The position numbers were made by a program, and so were the translations under genes. A DNA stretch of 64,000 bases, from assembly GCA_013339765.2 (NCBI GenBank), contig CM023448.1, positions 29,464,242-29,528,241 of the forward strand, in the 5' to 3' direction. This document shows, piece after piece, positions 1-10,918 of this stretch. A model generated the notes under the pieces. The model had not been told where the DNA came from. It saw nothing but the letters and a program-made list of their open reading frames with translations, and ran no database searches. Each line of letters opens with the position of its first letter. The stretch's first letter is position 1. The stretch comes from Haemaphysalis longicornis. Its lineage: Eukaryota > Arthropoda > Arachnida > Ixodida > Ixodidae.

Positions 1-173
1 TATTTTAGTGACAATAGACAAAATGGAGAGAAACGAACCAAACGAAAACAAATAAACTCGGTGCTGCGACGGAAAATGGAAAGTGGCGTGGGTGTGAACC
101 GCGAAACATTTTCGTCGGACGCAATAAAATTATAACGGATGTGGGGGTGGAGGTATACAACCGTTTTATTTAA

Positions 174-667
174 AGGAGCCATGAAGACAAAATACAAGTT
201 GGGTTTATTAGAAGGACTGCTTAGTCCCGATAACAATGATACCAATATCATCGCAATCTTCGAAAAATAACGGAGATATGTGTGAAGCCGTGGCGACCCC
301 CTAGCCAATTTCCCGCAACGTTTCTATGACGTCACGGAACCTTCTTTGTGCGATTGGCGGCCGCCTAACTGACCGGTCGCGACGACACATGACTGGACGT
401 CTGTAATGGGGCCTCTTGTTCCATTTGACCGCGTCACGTGAATGCTAACGTGCACTTAACGCACTGAAAATTATATTTTCTTGTTGGCCCGTATGACGTC
501 ATTCTTGCTCATACCACGTCAATGTGGCGCAAAATTTGAGTGTTTTTAAATACTTCTTGCTTTTTTACGTTAAATAACATCTTTTGGGGCTGTAATGGAG
601 CTGAGTGAGATACTGAATTTTCGTTCTTTCAAATTAAGCGAAGTTGTATTTTCTCTTCGTGGCTCCT
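174..667. mobile_element. TTAA-flanked MITE, AGGAGCC family, full copy
   Basis: The ends are inverted repeats: AGGAGCCATGAAGACAAAAT on the left, and the reverse complement of the right end reads AGGAGCCACGAAGAGAAAAT. Both ends abut TTAA (170-173 and 668-671), consistent with a TTAA target duplication. The 494-bp interior has no coding capacity. Related copies lie at 40958-42057 and 51191-51978, with a partial copy at 10147-10445. TTAA targets are used by piggyBac and Kolobok families; termini that begin with purine-rich AGG fit Kolobok better, but that assignment is inference. Confidence 0.82.
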
Positions 668-899
668 TTAAGCTGAAATGGAAATGGCTGATGCGTTACT
701 ATTTTGCGGGGTCATGAGCAGTTCAGGAGGCTCTGAGAATCTTGCGCGCGACACGTCAGCTCGAACTTGTCATTTAGGACACCGTTAGCCAGCTTCTCAT
801 AAAGTAAATTTCTCATCTCGTGTCTGGCGCTCAATTGTGTACTAGCGCTCGTTTTGATTTTCAGACAGCGACGTTGAAGTGAAAAAATAAAGTATTTTC

Positions 900-1948
900 A
901 CTGAGCTCCTATAAACTGCAATATTAAACAATTTTGCTGGGGCTCTGGCTGGTTATTCTGGGAGCTCGCACGTATAACTGCATACGTAGTTTTCTGTCCG
1001 GTCGAACTGCAATTATCCAAATAGAGGGAGTTACCTCTGACACGGTTGAACTTCCATCCAAAGGAACCCCTCAAGGAGCGGTGCTCTCTCCTCTAATACT
1101 CTTCCTGGCCATACTATACATTCCCAATCGATTAGAACAAATTCCCGACTTCAAGGGTTCAGCCTATACGCCGATGACATCACCTTATGGGTCACGGGCG
1201 GCAGTGGTTCGCACATAGAGGCGATTCTTCAGGCAGGTGCTCAGGTCGTAGTCGAAGAAGCTGGACGTTCAGGGCTTTCCTGCTCCCCTAATAAGTCCGA
1301 ACTGCTGTTATTACCCCCAAAAAGAAATTGTAAAGTTTCTCCAGACATTAAAACTCAGATAGCGAACAAGCCGATCCCAGAGGTTCCTGTCCTGAAAATA
1401 TTGGGGATGTCAATGCAGCAAAATCGGCCCAACACACAATTCTCCATAAATTGGAACAGCATGTCACCCAAACTGTTGGGCTCATAAGGCGAATCTCTAA
1501 CCGTCGCAAGGGGCTCAAGGAGGCGGAGAGGATCCGACTGATCCAGGCATTTGTTATCAGTAGGATCACTTACTCACTCCCCTACTTGAACCCCAGTAAA
1601 AGGGAATTAGAAAAAATCAATCGCCTCATCCGCCGGGCCTACAAAGCTGCCCTTCACCTCCGTCTTAATACGACTACTGCCAGACTCGAGGGACTTGAGA
1701 TACATAACACGGCAGAGGAGCTCATCGAAGCCCATTTATTCAATCAGGTGGTCCGCCTATCGAAAACTCCCACCGGGCATCACATTCTCAAACAATTAGG
1801 AATAACCACTCTCGACGACCTTGAAGCTAAATCTTCCCTCTCTAGGGCATTCGCTCTAATCTCATTATCAGACCAATCCCTGGCTACATGCATCCTATTC
1901 ACAACGCGGGCCGCAGAGGCAAACGGTACTAGCTCTAGGCAAACGTCT
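900..1948 (+). pseudogene. LINE reverse transcriptase fragment (LINE A)
   Basis: This is a 5'-truncated non-LTR retrotransposon. The open frame from 934 contains the RT palm signature around GTPQGAVLSPL. The catalytic YADD motif is encoded near 1168-1179 but in a different frame, so at least one frameshift lies at about 1150. The frame from 1451 carries the thumb and connection region, with NRRKGLKEAERIRLIQAF and a leucine-rich segment after it. Further downstream the frame shifts again, until the sequence changes abruptly at about 1950 into a more GC-rich LINE. The lineage resembles tick LINEs that also encode an RNase H domain (I-like), but the clade is not settled. The element is non-functional: several frames are used and the 5' half is absent. 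Confidence 0.8.
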
Positions 1949-3660
1949 CCCAGTACGACACTGCCTACGCCGACCTCACCATCTGGGTCACGGGCGGCAG
2001 CAACGGGAGATGAGTCGAATCTCCAAGCCGCGGTGGACGCCGTGGATGCTCTCGCCGGGCCTGCGGTGCTCGCCGCAAAAATCGCATTCTCATCCTGGCC
2101 CCCGGGGACACCGGAAGGCGGCAAGCCAGGGCCGCAAGGAGCATCGTGGTGCGGACGAGCGATTCGTGCACCGATCCCGCCTGCCGGGCTGAGGATCGGG
2201 GATGTTCGTGGACGGGGTCCAGACGAACACCACGGCTCGAAGAACTGTAAAAGATCGGGATCGCCACCCGCCTCGTGAAGCGGGTGTCGACAAGACCCGA
2301 GGCATAACGAGAGGGGCCCCGTTTGCTGCAGGCCTCGTCGTTACTAAGCAACATCCGGGAGCTTCCACCGCTGGACCGGCGGAAGAGGCAAGATCGACGC
2401 CGCCACAGAAAAGGCCTCAAGAGTCCCTGGGCACCCAGCGAGAACGTCGGCCTTGCTGTCTCTGGGAGTACATAACACGCTCTCGGAGATCCGAGGCCCA
2501 ACGAATATCGCAGCTGCCCCGTGAACGGCACGACAACGGGCAGGAGAGTCCTCGAGCGCGGGGCTCACACCGGGAGATCAAAGCAGCGACGGGGGCTGAG
2601 GCAAGTCCCCTGACCGAGGCCAGGGGCATCATTGTGTTCCCGCTGCCAAGAAAATGGACCCGGAGAGGGACCTACCGACGCAGGGCGAGGGCGGAGCTCT
2701 CCAGGCAATACCAACACGACGGGGGCGCTGCGTCTACGTAGCCAAGTACCCTGGAAGGAGAGACCACGCGGTCGCAGTCGTCCAGGCATCTACGGGGGAT
2801 TTCAACGCTAGCGGCCTACGCCCGGCCAGGCAGAGGAGGCGGCGGCGATAGGCCTGGCGATGGGGGTACCGGGCACGCACGGTGCTAGTGACCAAAGACG
2901 GCGGTAAAGAATCGCCAAACGGTCTGGCGGGATGCCGAGCGGCTTGTGGGGCTCGCCAGGGCCTCGCGCTGCAGGGAGCACCCCCGCTAGCCCGAACCGT
3001 CAAGTGGTCCCCGCACCATGGGGAGCTGCCGAGCGTCGACAACCGCAACGAGGAGGCGGACGCGGCGGCCCGTGAACTCCAGATGCCGGGAGCCAGCACC
3101 AGCCTCTCCGCGGAGCAGCGAAACCAACGCAGGAAGACCTCGACCCCTGCGGACTGGAGAGATCTAAAGCGATTCAGGGGCGAAAGGGAGTACCCGGCCC
3201 CGCACCACGAACTATCCCGCGGAGTGGTGATGCCCAGATGCAATAATGCGGCTCCCCGGCGTTGGCGCGCCACATCTGCCCCGGGTGTTCGCAGACCCAG
3301 TTACGTCTGTGAAAGGGAACTAGCGACACTCGGCCACATCATGAAGTGCGGCGGTGGGGCGATGGGGACGGGCAGTCCCTGGACCACGTACCCCGAGCAA
3401 GTGGAACCTGGTTGCTATAGACCATCATCACAGGGGCGATCAGCGGCTCGAGGAGGCCCTCTGCAGAAGAGAAAGGGGACAGGACCCGGTTACCGGGTGC
3501 CGTGGGACCCCAGTAGGACGCCCTCAGGAGCACACCCCGAGATACAGTGCCCTAGGACTTTTAATAGAAGGGCATTAGAAGGGAAGCCCCGAGCCCTGCG
3601 CGGCCGGTTGGCACCCACGCAGGATTAAATAAAGTCTGTTTCTCTCTCCTCTCTCTCCCA
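1949..3660 (+). pseudogene. GC-rich LINE 3' half: RT, RNase H and tail (LINE B)
   Basis: The sequence enters at an RT palm block (YAD-LTIWVTGGSNG near 1955-2010, then a CSPQKS block near 2070), a second copy of the motif also found in LINE A. Around 2740-3130 it encodes a degraded RNase H-like domain, including the conserved stretch EEADAAARELQ near 3050-3085. A cysteine/histidine-rich segment near 3300-3355 corresponds to the C-terminal zinc knuckle. It ends in a short AAATAAAG plus CTCTCTCC tail at about 3627-3660, as expected of a LINE 3' end. GC content is clearly higher than in its neighbours. Reading requires several frame changes, so it is a pseudogene. The junction with LINE A could be an insertion or a rearrangement. 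Confidence 0.72.
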
Positions 3661-4421
3661 GCGACCTGATGAGTTGAATGCTCCGAATATAGGCACTATA
3701 TTGCCTACGCCATTGCTGTAATTAATGACCCCGATACCCCCACTCCCTCCCTGACCGTTAACTCTCCCCACCCAGCCACGGCCTTTGCGTTAGCACACTC
3801 AATGAGGCACCCCACTCAATCTCTGACTAAAACGGCCATTCAAAATTTTGCTAGCCAATATAAACGCTGGCCTTCAAAATTCTGCACAAAATCCACCCAA
3901 TTCCCCAGTAGAGCGGCCCACGCTGGTCTCCAGGGAATTGAGGCTGCCCACAATACGGCTGAGGGCAGACGAGGCGGGGCCACACGTTCTACCACGGGGC
4001 CAGATCCCAGAGACCGACTAGTCATATAATGAAATTACTATCCATTACCTCTCTCCGCCTCTCCAGCCGTAAACTCCCGAACCAACTCGACCTTTCCCAA
4101 AACACGCGTGGTGTCCTGCAGAGGAACCCTTCTTCCCGGAAAACTAACCTACCCCTCTTTATACCCCTCCCCAGAATGCCCGGCATGTGGTCCCCTCGCC
4201 CCCCTTCCTCACTTCCTGTGGGGATGTCCTAAAGACCCGTTTCCTTCAATTACTTGTGAAGAGCAGTGGGAGAAGGTGCTGGGGAGCTCAGACCAAGAGT
4301 GCAAACCGCTGTGGTCAACAGAGCTACCGAAGTCGCCACTCGGCTCAAGCTGGGGGCACTACCGACCCTTAGACCACCGAACGCTCGATTAAGTGTTTCT
4401 CTCTCTTTCTGTCTTTCTCTC
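3661..4421 (+). pseudogene. LINE 3' end: RNase H and zinc knuckle (LINE C)
   Basis: A third truncated LINE follows directly. The frame from 3802 encodes an RNase H domain, including AIQNFA near 3840 and the C-terminal signature AHAGLQGIEAAHNTAEG near 3919-3969. After a stop at about 4027 another frame (4108-4392) encodes CPACGPLAPLPHFLWGC, a C-x2-C-x7-H-x4-C zinc knuckle, followed by a tryptophan-containing C-terminal segment typical of these tick LINEs. The pyrimidine-rich tail TTTCTCTCTCTTTCTG at about 4395-4421 marks the 3' end. The RT part is missing, so this is a short 5'-truncated insertion or the remnant of a larger one. Confidence 0.78.
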
Positions 4422-5039
4422 TAGATTGGAATTTAAGGGCTGTCTCTTCGTTTTCTTGTACAGATTATCTTTTTTTCGCGTACTTTCTAACAGCCCTTTA
4501 GTCATCCATGGATTGTGCGGATAACTGAATCATTTTTTACATTTATAACCGTTGTCGTGCTTAATGAAACGGCTTTTAATAATTCACAAGAAAAGCGTTG
4601 AAGTGCTTCCTTTGCATCATCTACCGAATTAGTGATGGACCAGTCGGTCGCCACGATAGCTTCTTTAAATCTAACTGCGTCAAGAACAGAAGTAGTAACG
4701 TGGGAGTTGAGTTGCGTACTCTCGTTAAGTCAGCGTCAAAAATAAGCAATACAGGAAAAGGAACCATGATATCTGTTTCAAGAACAGCTGGAAATGGTTT
4801 TAATTAAAGACGTCGTGGAACGCCTCAACACCCATCGCGATGGAGCGTTGGCAACCACCCGCGGGCTTGAATTTTTCGAAGAGATGATAAACCTGTTTGT
4901 ACACGAACTAAAGTGCCTGAATCAAGTTAGACCCAACATGACAGCAAGAGCAAATGACAGTTTGCAGCAACGGTTGCATTCAAACCCAGCGATTCGAACT
5001 CGCTAGCGATGACGTCACCACGCGCTGACACCACTAAAC
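4422..5039. other. Unassigned sequence with a short open frame
   Basis: No known domain is recognised here. A 70-codon plus-strand frame at 4794-5006 encodes a helical, charged stretch (DVVERLNTHRDGALATTRG), but there is no homology I can name and no supporting splice or promoter signal. Near 4988-4998 there is a GATTCGAACTC string, which resembles the reverse of a tRNA B box. It could be the decayed head of a tRNA-derived SINE. Confidence 0.3.
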
Positions 5040-5116
5040 CTTAGCTTTACCTCGACGCGCCATACGGCGGCCGCGCATGCGCAGATTCCGAGCTAAGCGT
5101 TGTCGTCATCAAGGGG

Positions 5117-5123
5117 TATAAAA
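5117..5123 (+). promoter_or_regulatory. TATA box in a promoter-like segment
   Basis: TATAAAA lies in a short GC-rich segment (5040-5170) that also has CpG-rich sequence and the GCGCATGCGC palindrome near 5073. Purine-rich GAGAGCGAGAGAGAGAG follows about 55-70 bp downstream, a plausible start region. This would suit the promoter of a mobile element such as a pseudo-LTR or an LTR. No open frame of note follows before the assembly gap. Confidence 0.35.
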
Positions 5124-5204
5124 GCAGCCGCGCTCCGCCTCCTCATACTCAGAAAAGCCTGGTCTCCGACGAGGAGAGCGAGAGAGAGAGGTACAGAATG
5201 AACA

Positions 5205-5245
5205 CGTCACTCACGAAGAAGGGGAAGCTCGGCCCGAAACGTATG
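5205..5245 (+). ncRNA. Candidate degenerate hammerhead ribozyme core
   Basis: CTCACGA is followed by a small GGG/CCC-capable stem and then CCGAAACG. The hammerhead core is CUGANGA, stem II, GAAA, and Penelope-like elements carry such motifs in their repeats. Here the first box has C where an invariant G is expected, so activity is doubtful. The nearby TATA box and the element-like context fit a Penelope-like pseudo-LTR, but no matching RT or GIY-YIG domain is present in the window. Confidence 0.28.
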
Positions 5246-5416
5246 CTCTGCCCCTGTGCTACATTGAAAATTCCAATAGATTTGCTTCATGATTGCGATT
5301 GGTCACCCTCGCCTTGATTTTCCAGCCCACACCGGTGTGGGGGTAACGAGGCGGCCCACGCTACTGCTCGAGAACTCACCATCCGAGCGGGCCCCAGCCT
5401 TGTCCCCTCGCACGGT

Positions 5417-5516
5417 NNNNNNNNNNNNNNNNNNNNNNNNNNNNNNNNNNNNNNNNNNNNNNNNNNNNNNNNNNNNNNNNNNNNNNNNNNNNNNNNNNNN
5501 NNNNNNNNNNNNNNNN
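5417..5516. other. Assembly gap (100 N)
   Basis: One hundred undetermined bases. The round length suggests a scaffold gap of unknown true size. Any reading frame that crosses it is meaningless. Confidence 0.99.
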
Positions 5517-5756
5517 GTCCATTGCAAACAATCCTCCCAACAAGAAAAAAGCGCCGCGAGGCAGCCGCTGTGCAAGGCGATAACGTTGCGCAGGCTTGCG
5601 CATGGAGCCACGGCCGGAATCCCACATTGCGCACAACGCTGTCAAACAACGTCTTCGATTGTGCAAAAAAAAAGTGACGTCACAGGAAGTCATATGACTA
5701 GTTTAGTGTGACGTCACTTCTGCGGGGCAGGAGCCACCGCGAGGGGGCTAGATCTT

Positions 5757-5774
5757 GTGCCCCGCGCGGGGCAC
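5757..5774. repeat. Perfect 18-bp GC palindrome
   Basis: GTGCCCCGCGCGGGGCAC is identical to its reverse complement, and the match extends imperfectly by about three bases on each side. It lies between two gene-free regions near the assembly gap. It could be a cruciform or an element terminus; nothing shows its function. Confidence 0.85.
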
Positions 5775-5784
5775 GAGACCTACC

Positions 5785-6920
5785 CTTTTTATTTCGCAGA
5801 CAAAAGTATGTTGCCGAGTTACTCTATGTCATGATTGCCAGCATTAGTTTTGGGAGGCACACATATGGCTCGTAGATCGAAAAATTCGATTTAAAAAGTT
5901 CTAGGGCGTTATCAGCAAAACCGTCTCTCGCCAAGGTGCTATAACCCTTTCCTGCCCAGCAAAAAGATTTTGGAAAAAAAGGCCACAAGTAAATAAATTT
6001 TTGTGTATTTACCCCTTCCTAATCATGCTTCGACAAATGAAAATAGAAAGCGCAGAGTATTTCACACAGAAAACAAACCCACACATATGTGTGGGCTGGG
6101 CTTCTATTCGTATGATCTGCGAGTAGTAAGAATACCTTAAAAATGGCACCAGGCGCAGAAAACCTGCATTTTTACGTTTATTTACGAGTTTTACATTGTT
6201 TTCAGAAGTACTTATATTATAAATGGGATTTTTGTAAAATCAATAATAATGAAGTTTTAATTATTATAATTAATAATTATATATTTTTTTACAAGTAATT
6301 ACGGAACTAGTTCAAGGTTCAGGCGCGAGAAAACATTACCAACGAGCCAGCACAAAACCGCGAATAAATGAGACACGAAGAAAGGAAGAAAATTTTTTTA
6401 TTGCTAGCGCTGCAGGGCACGAGCCCCGCCACCCTGTAGTGCCCAACAAAATTTTCGTGACAACAAAAGCCCAGCCCAAACATATGTGTGGGTGCATTTT
6501 TCAAGCGTGATGACGGAACGAAGACGAAGGGAACGGGTGTATTTTTTAGCCAATCGCGTTTTTCCAAGTCCTGCAAGTCGTGTCTTACACTTGTTATTCA
6601 GAAAATATGAGAATAGCAACAGGAAATATCTGTTCTCATCTTGAAGGCGGCTAGCGTGATCGCGCTAGCTTGAGCGCCGTTTTTAATGTGCGATTTCTCG
6701 CCCCCTGGTGGCGACATGAGTGAACTAACGAAACCAATAAAGTCTCGGAAGCGTTCGCAGCGACTACCAAGGGCTGTGAAACTGAAACCGAAACAGGTGC
6801 GACTTAGTAAACGATTTGTTGACCCACACGTTTGTGTGGGCTGGGCCGTAAAGGGTTAAGTGATGCCCTTCCATTTGGGATAGAGAATATATACTCGACA
6901 AAAATCGGTTGTCTGTCCCT
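5785..6920. mobile_element. TTAA-flanked element, AGGGACRGA family, interrupted copy
   Basis: The block at about 5785-5940 matches the interior of the element at 43763-45738, sharing ACAAAAGTATGTTGCCG, CATGATTGCCAGCATT and CTAGGGCGTTATCAGCAAA. Its right end at 6870-6920 reads, on the minus strand, AGGGACAGACAACCGATTTT, and is bounded by TTAA at 6921-6924. Between these blocks lies a separate piggyBac-like MITE. The left terminus is not found and may be truncated or lost near the gap. Confidence 0.7.
5945..6855. mobile_element. piggyBac-like MITE nested in the previous element
   Basis: The termini are inverted repeats: CCCTTTCCTGCCCAGC on the left, and CCCTTTACGGCCCAGC as the reverse complement of the right end. 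TTAA follows at 6856-6859 and ATAA precedes at 5941-5944, consistent with a mutated TTAA duplication. TTAA plus CCCTTT resembles piggyBac termini. The interior carries three palindromic motifs of the form CCCACACATATGTGTGGG, near 6080, 6478 and 6822. No transposase is encoded. It interrupts the host element, so it is the younger of the two. Confidence 0.72.
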
Positions 6921-6924
6921 TTAA

Positions 6925-9900
6925 GGCTTCCGTGTTGCAAGTGCGCCTAATTTAGTGTGCCTCTTTGCAGCCTTTACGATTGTACGGCTCCTGAAGACTG
7001 AAGTGGAGGCTACCTTCCTCATGGGTATGGGCCAAGATTTGCGTTTGGCCGGTCACCTACCGCGAAACACGGCTGAAAAAGGCAATTACTCAATTTGGCC
7101 AACGAGACGCCACCTTAAAAAGCACGACGTAAGGGTATTTGGCACACCAAGTAGGTGCTTGTACCAATCTCGTGGACAGTGCAACGTTAAATGATGGGGC
7201 AGGGAAAACTGACTACACTGCTGTTTGCTCTAGCGCAAGTGGGCAGTCTTTTTCAATGCCCTTATTATTCGAAATACAGCAGCTGGCATAACAAAACAAC
7301 GAAGAATCGTTCAAATAGAAATTCCAGAAAAACAAAGGATTTTTTTGGTGTGTCAAACCACCAAACTCTGGGACCTCTTTTACTGAGATCATGTGCAACT
7401 ATTTTTCGAAGCTGTGCTATATGCTGCAAACAAATGAAACCACTGTAACAACTCCGCGGCAACTTTTTGCTGTGTACAGGACCGGTGGCTGTTGGATCCA
7501 CTTCAGCCTCCGCCTTCCAGGTACCGGAAGGAATATAGCTTTGTGCTATCTATTGCATTATCCACCACAGCAGAAACGGAGCACGAATAAGTATATAAGA
7601 GGGAAAACCACATTGTGGGACGGGCGGGCGAGCGTTTACATAACGTCACAAGAAAAACCAACGCCGACTGTGAAGCTTCACGGCTGTCACGGCGTAGGAG
7701 ATAATTGAGGCTGAAATACATCCAGTACCTGTGCAGTGGTACTGTCACGTAGCCAAGGACGACGCAGGTTTCCTTACGAAACAAAGTTTATTACCAAAAA
7801 CTTGTGCTCTGCTAGAGAACTGAAAGGATTATACAGCGGTGATGAAGCAGTCAACAATGTGGCGTGCAGGGCCAGGTGTCGGCGAATCCAATGCCGTCTG
7901 CTTTCCTTAGAGAACAGTCGAATCACATTTAAACCACTGGCGATCAACAACAAACAGTCTGCTGGAGTGACGACAGGTGATACAGTCTCCCCATGAAATA
8001 AGATAGCCAGCGCGACACAAACAAAATTGAAACGCGCGCTTCACTTGTAACTAAGAAATGGCAGCTAGGCGTGCCCAGATGCCGGCAAGAAACCACAAAG
8101 TACACAAAACGAAAGGTATAGACTGCGATAGTATGCCGATTGGGGCAGCCTCGCAAATTCTTCTGTTGCATCAGATGCAGCTAGCTTCGCCTAGGCCAGC
8201 AGCTTGTGATACTTTCTGGCCGCCCTTGGAAGTGTTGTTTCCCTCGTATCTTGTTCTTGCTCCGCGACCATGCCGGGGAAGCAATAATGGCACACCGATT
8301 AACAACTACGGGTTTCCCATTTCCCAAGGGAACAAATCGAGCAACTGAGTGTACAAGGCTGTGCCAGTGCACTTAGGTCAGTGCTGACACCTCTGGCTTG
8401 AACATTGCCACTTGGTGTTGACCTGCTGGTCAACACCAACAGCTGCAACTCCACCAGCACACACCCGGAGGATCCTGCTGTAAGTGTAGAGGGAATGCCG
8501 AACATCAGCACCACCCGGAAAAGATGGCGGACTGCACACGGGTGATTCGCTCTTTCCAGCGACGCTAGTGACGCCGCGCGGAATTTGTTCGAAGCCGGGA
8601 GATGGTGATCGGCGGACCGGTCGCCCCGGCGGAGGCGGCCGGCGGCATCCGCGCGGGCTCGCAGAAGCGACAGGAAAATTGTAATTGCATATATAGTACT
8701 CGACAATGCCGTATAAATAATCGGAAAATATAGACTGAACGAGCGTTCATATTCTCTCAACTTTGTTAAAGTTATATAAGCTGCATGTAAACGAAAGAGT
8801 TTTCAGACTCCTTGGTTTCTGCTGCAGAGAAAAAGGAAGTCCTTCGGACCCACGCGTGTGTACGTGGGGCCTTAATTATTCTTTACTGAATTACGCCTGC
8901 CACATTTAATAGTTATTTGCGGTGAGGACGCTGATTTTGCAGGCTTTTTGTATAACCTTGTGATCGTCTTTTTCGGGTACTATTTACATTCACTGCCGCA
9001 TAATATGTCAACCGATCTTCGCTCATCTGTTATTACATTGGCTCAATTCCACTGCTTCCAAACATAAGCAGCAGAGGCTGTCCAATCCGCTTGCTTTTGT
9101 TTCAATAAAGAAACGACTTAAAACTTTTTGCTCGCGAAGGCGGGAACCAAATGTTGGGATGTGTTTATTGATTAATCATTGAATATCGAAATAAGTCTGC
9201 CTAAGCGAGATGTTTTAGAAACGACAATACTGTAACTGGGTCTGGTAGTTCAAATGCGAGCTCTTGAATGCATTTGGTAGCCCCCGTATTCGTTTTGGTA
9301 ATAAGGATCGATGCACTTAAAAATCTTACCGGCAGCCAAATCAACATAACGTAATTTCAGCCGTAAATTAGTTTTTAACGTAAATTAGTTATCACAAGAC
9401 AGTACCACACCTGTAAAGTACCGCCTGTAGTTCAACAGTGTACGCTTCAATATCACACGCCAGTGTATGCTACGTGCACGCGTAAATACGTGGGCTTACA
9501 ATATATTTTTTTTCATGTAATGCTAACACGTTCGTTTGTACACCACTTGATACGACGTAATGGAAGCCTCTTTTTCGCCGTTTAACTACTGAACGTCATA
9601 ACTAGGTTTCACTACACCCATGCAAAACACAGCAATACGCACATATCGCCCGCGCATGGTGCTCACGGGCTTCTGCTTAGTGTGTACGCACGGAAACGAA
9701 CACGCCTAAAGTAAAACGTACACTGATGGACGTACACTGCAATAATGTCCCAAAACTTAGCGTTGCACATTCTGTAGCAGGTTGTTTGCCCAATAAGACG
9801 GGGTTGTTCTCAAACCACTTCCGTGCGGCCTGGGCAATGCACAGCGGATTGCCTCGCACACAGCGCTTTCTACACCGCAACAGACACCCTGAAACGAATC

Positions 9901-10142
9901 GAATGTTGTCTCGCGATCGGCAACGTATGCATGCATTTATTTTTCAAGAAAGTAGTTGTTTCAAGCGGATCGATGGGCTTTCAGGCCGCTACTGATGCTG
10001 GCACGCATGTTGCTACGGCGGCCCGATCACCGTCTCGTCCGCCATTGCCGTTTTCCGCAGCGCCACCTGCAGGGGCTGGAAAGAGCGGATAGCGGGGAAA
10101 GAGGGAAGGAATGATGACCCTATTTACATCAGACAAGTCCCC
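6925..10142. other. Gene-free, unassigned sequence
   Basis: Only short frames (under 155 codons, overlapping on both strands) are present, with no domain I recognise. AT-rich segments alternate with a GC-rich patch near 8560-8670. There is no clear terminal repeat, LTR or SINE in this stretch. Confidence 0.5.
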
Positions 10143-10146
10143 TTGA

Positions 10147-10445
10147 GGAGGCCATGAGGAAAATGTTCAATTCGTTGAAAAGACTGCTTTCTCCCGACAA
10201 CAATGATGCCATTTTTTTGCAATCTTTAAATGAATGATGAACATAAAAAAAGTATGAAGCAGTGGCGACTCCCCAGTCGCTTTTCAACCATTTCTCTGTG
10301 GCGCCACAGGATCTTCCTTTTGCGATTGATGGCCACCAACCAAGGCCACCACCACAATACATGACTGGTGTTATTGCAGTGGGGCTGTAGTCCCATTTGA
10401 CCACATCACTCGAATGGTAACCTTCAGTTGACACACAGACAACTT
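10147..10445. mobile_element. AGGAGCC-family MITE, partial copy
   Basis: GGAGGCCATGAGG after TTGA (10143-10146) matches the left end of the copy at 174-667. Similarity continues through the shared blocks CTGCTTTCTCCCGACAACAATGAT, GTGGCGAC and CCATTTGACC up to about 10445. No right terminus is seen, so the copy is truncated or decayed. Confidence 0.68.
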
Positions 10446-10625
10446 TTTCTCGTTCCTGTTCTCCTAGTCAAAGTTTAAGCGCTCTCCACTCAAGCCGTGC
10501 CACACTGACTAGCCCCTACAAATGCGCTGTTAATGTGTGCAAAGCTTTGAACGAAGCGCAGACCCATAAATTTTCGCACGCCCTTCGTCTTTCGGGCTCG
10601 GGAAGTTCGCTATAGCTTAAGTTTT

Positions 10626-10847
10626 CCCCTGGTCAGGAAAAAAACCCAAACATTGTATATACAGACGCTGCCTTTTACGACAAGACCAATGCTTCCTGTA
10701 GTTATCATCAACCCAGAAGGAGGCCGAAACTGGCGCCGTTCTATTGGCCGTAAGGTGTGGAGAATTCCAAGGAAAAAACCTCCAAGTAATTACGGACTCC
10801 AAGAAAGCCGTACAAAACATTATAAATATCCGAATCCACAACAGGCT
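10626..10847 (+). pseudogene. LINE RNase H domain, upstream part (LINE D)
   Basis: The sequence encodes YTDAAFYDKTNAS, the first RNase H motif with its catalytic aspartate. It runs on to a region matching the second conserved helix just before 10844. Reading is broken by frameshifts. At 10847 it stops at the GGCT target duplication of the LTR retrotransposon and resumes at 15087, so the two parts are one LINE that was split by a later insertion. The upstream RT is not present; the element is 5'-truncated. Confidence 0.72.
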
Positions 10848-10918
10848 TCTACGCGGCCGATGAGGCGGTGCGGCCGAGCCCACATTTATTGCGCTTGCGT
10901 TGGCTGTGCTATGGACAG
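10848..10918 (-). repeat. 3' LTR fragment, distal part (R-U5 side)
   Basis: This matches 14889-14959 of the 5' LTR almost base for base, apart from its outer edge and a few substitutions before GACAG. It contains the AATAAA signal on the minus strand. The match stops at 10918, where the inserted sequence begins. Confidence 0.8.

Noticed and set aside
1965..3273. Long minus-strand frames (up to 188 codons) opposite LINE B
   Set aside because: High GC reduces stop codons; they are antisense shadows of the LINE coding region with Arg/Pro-rich content.
5287..5711. Overlapping open frames across the N run on both strands
   Set aside because: They exist only because the undetermined bases contain no stops; they carry no domain evidence.
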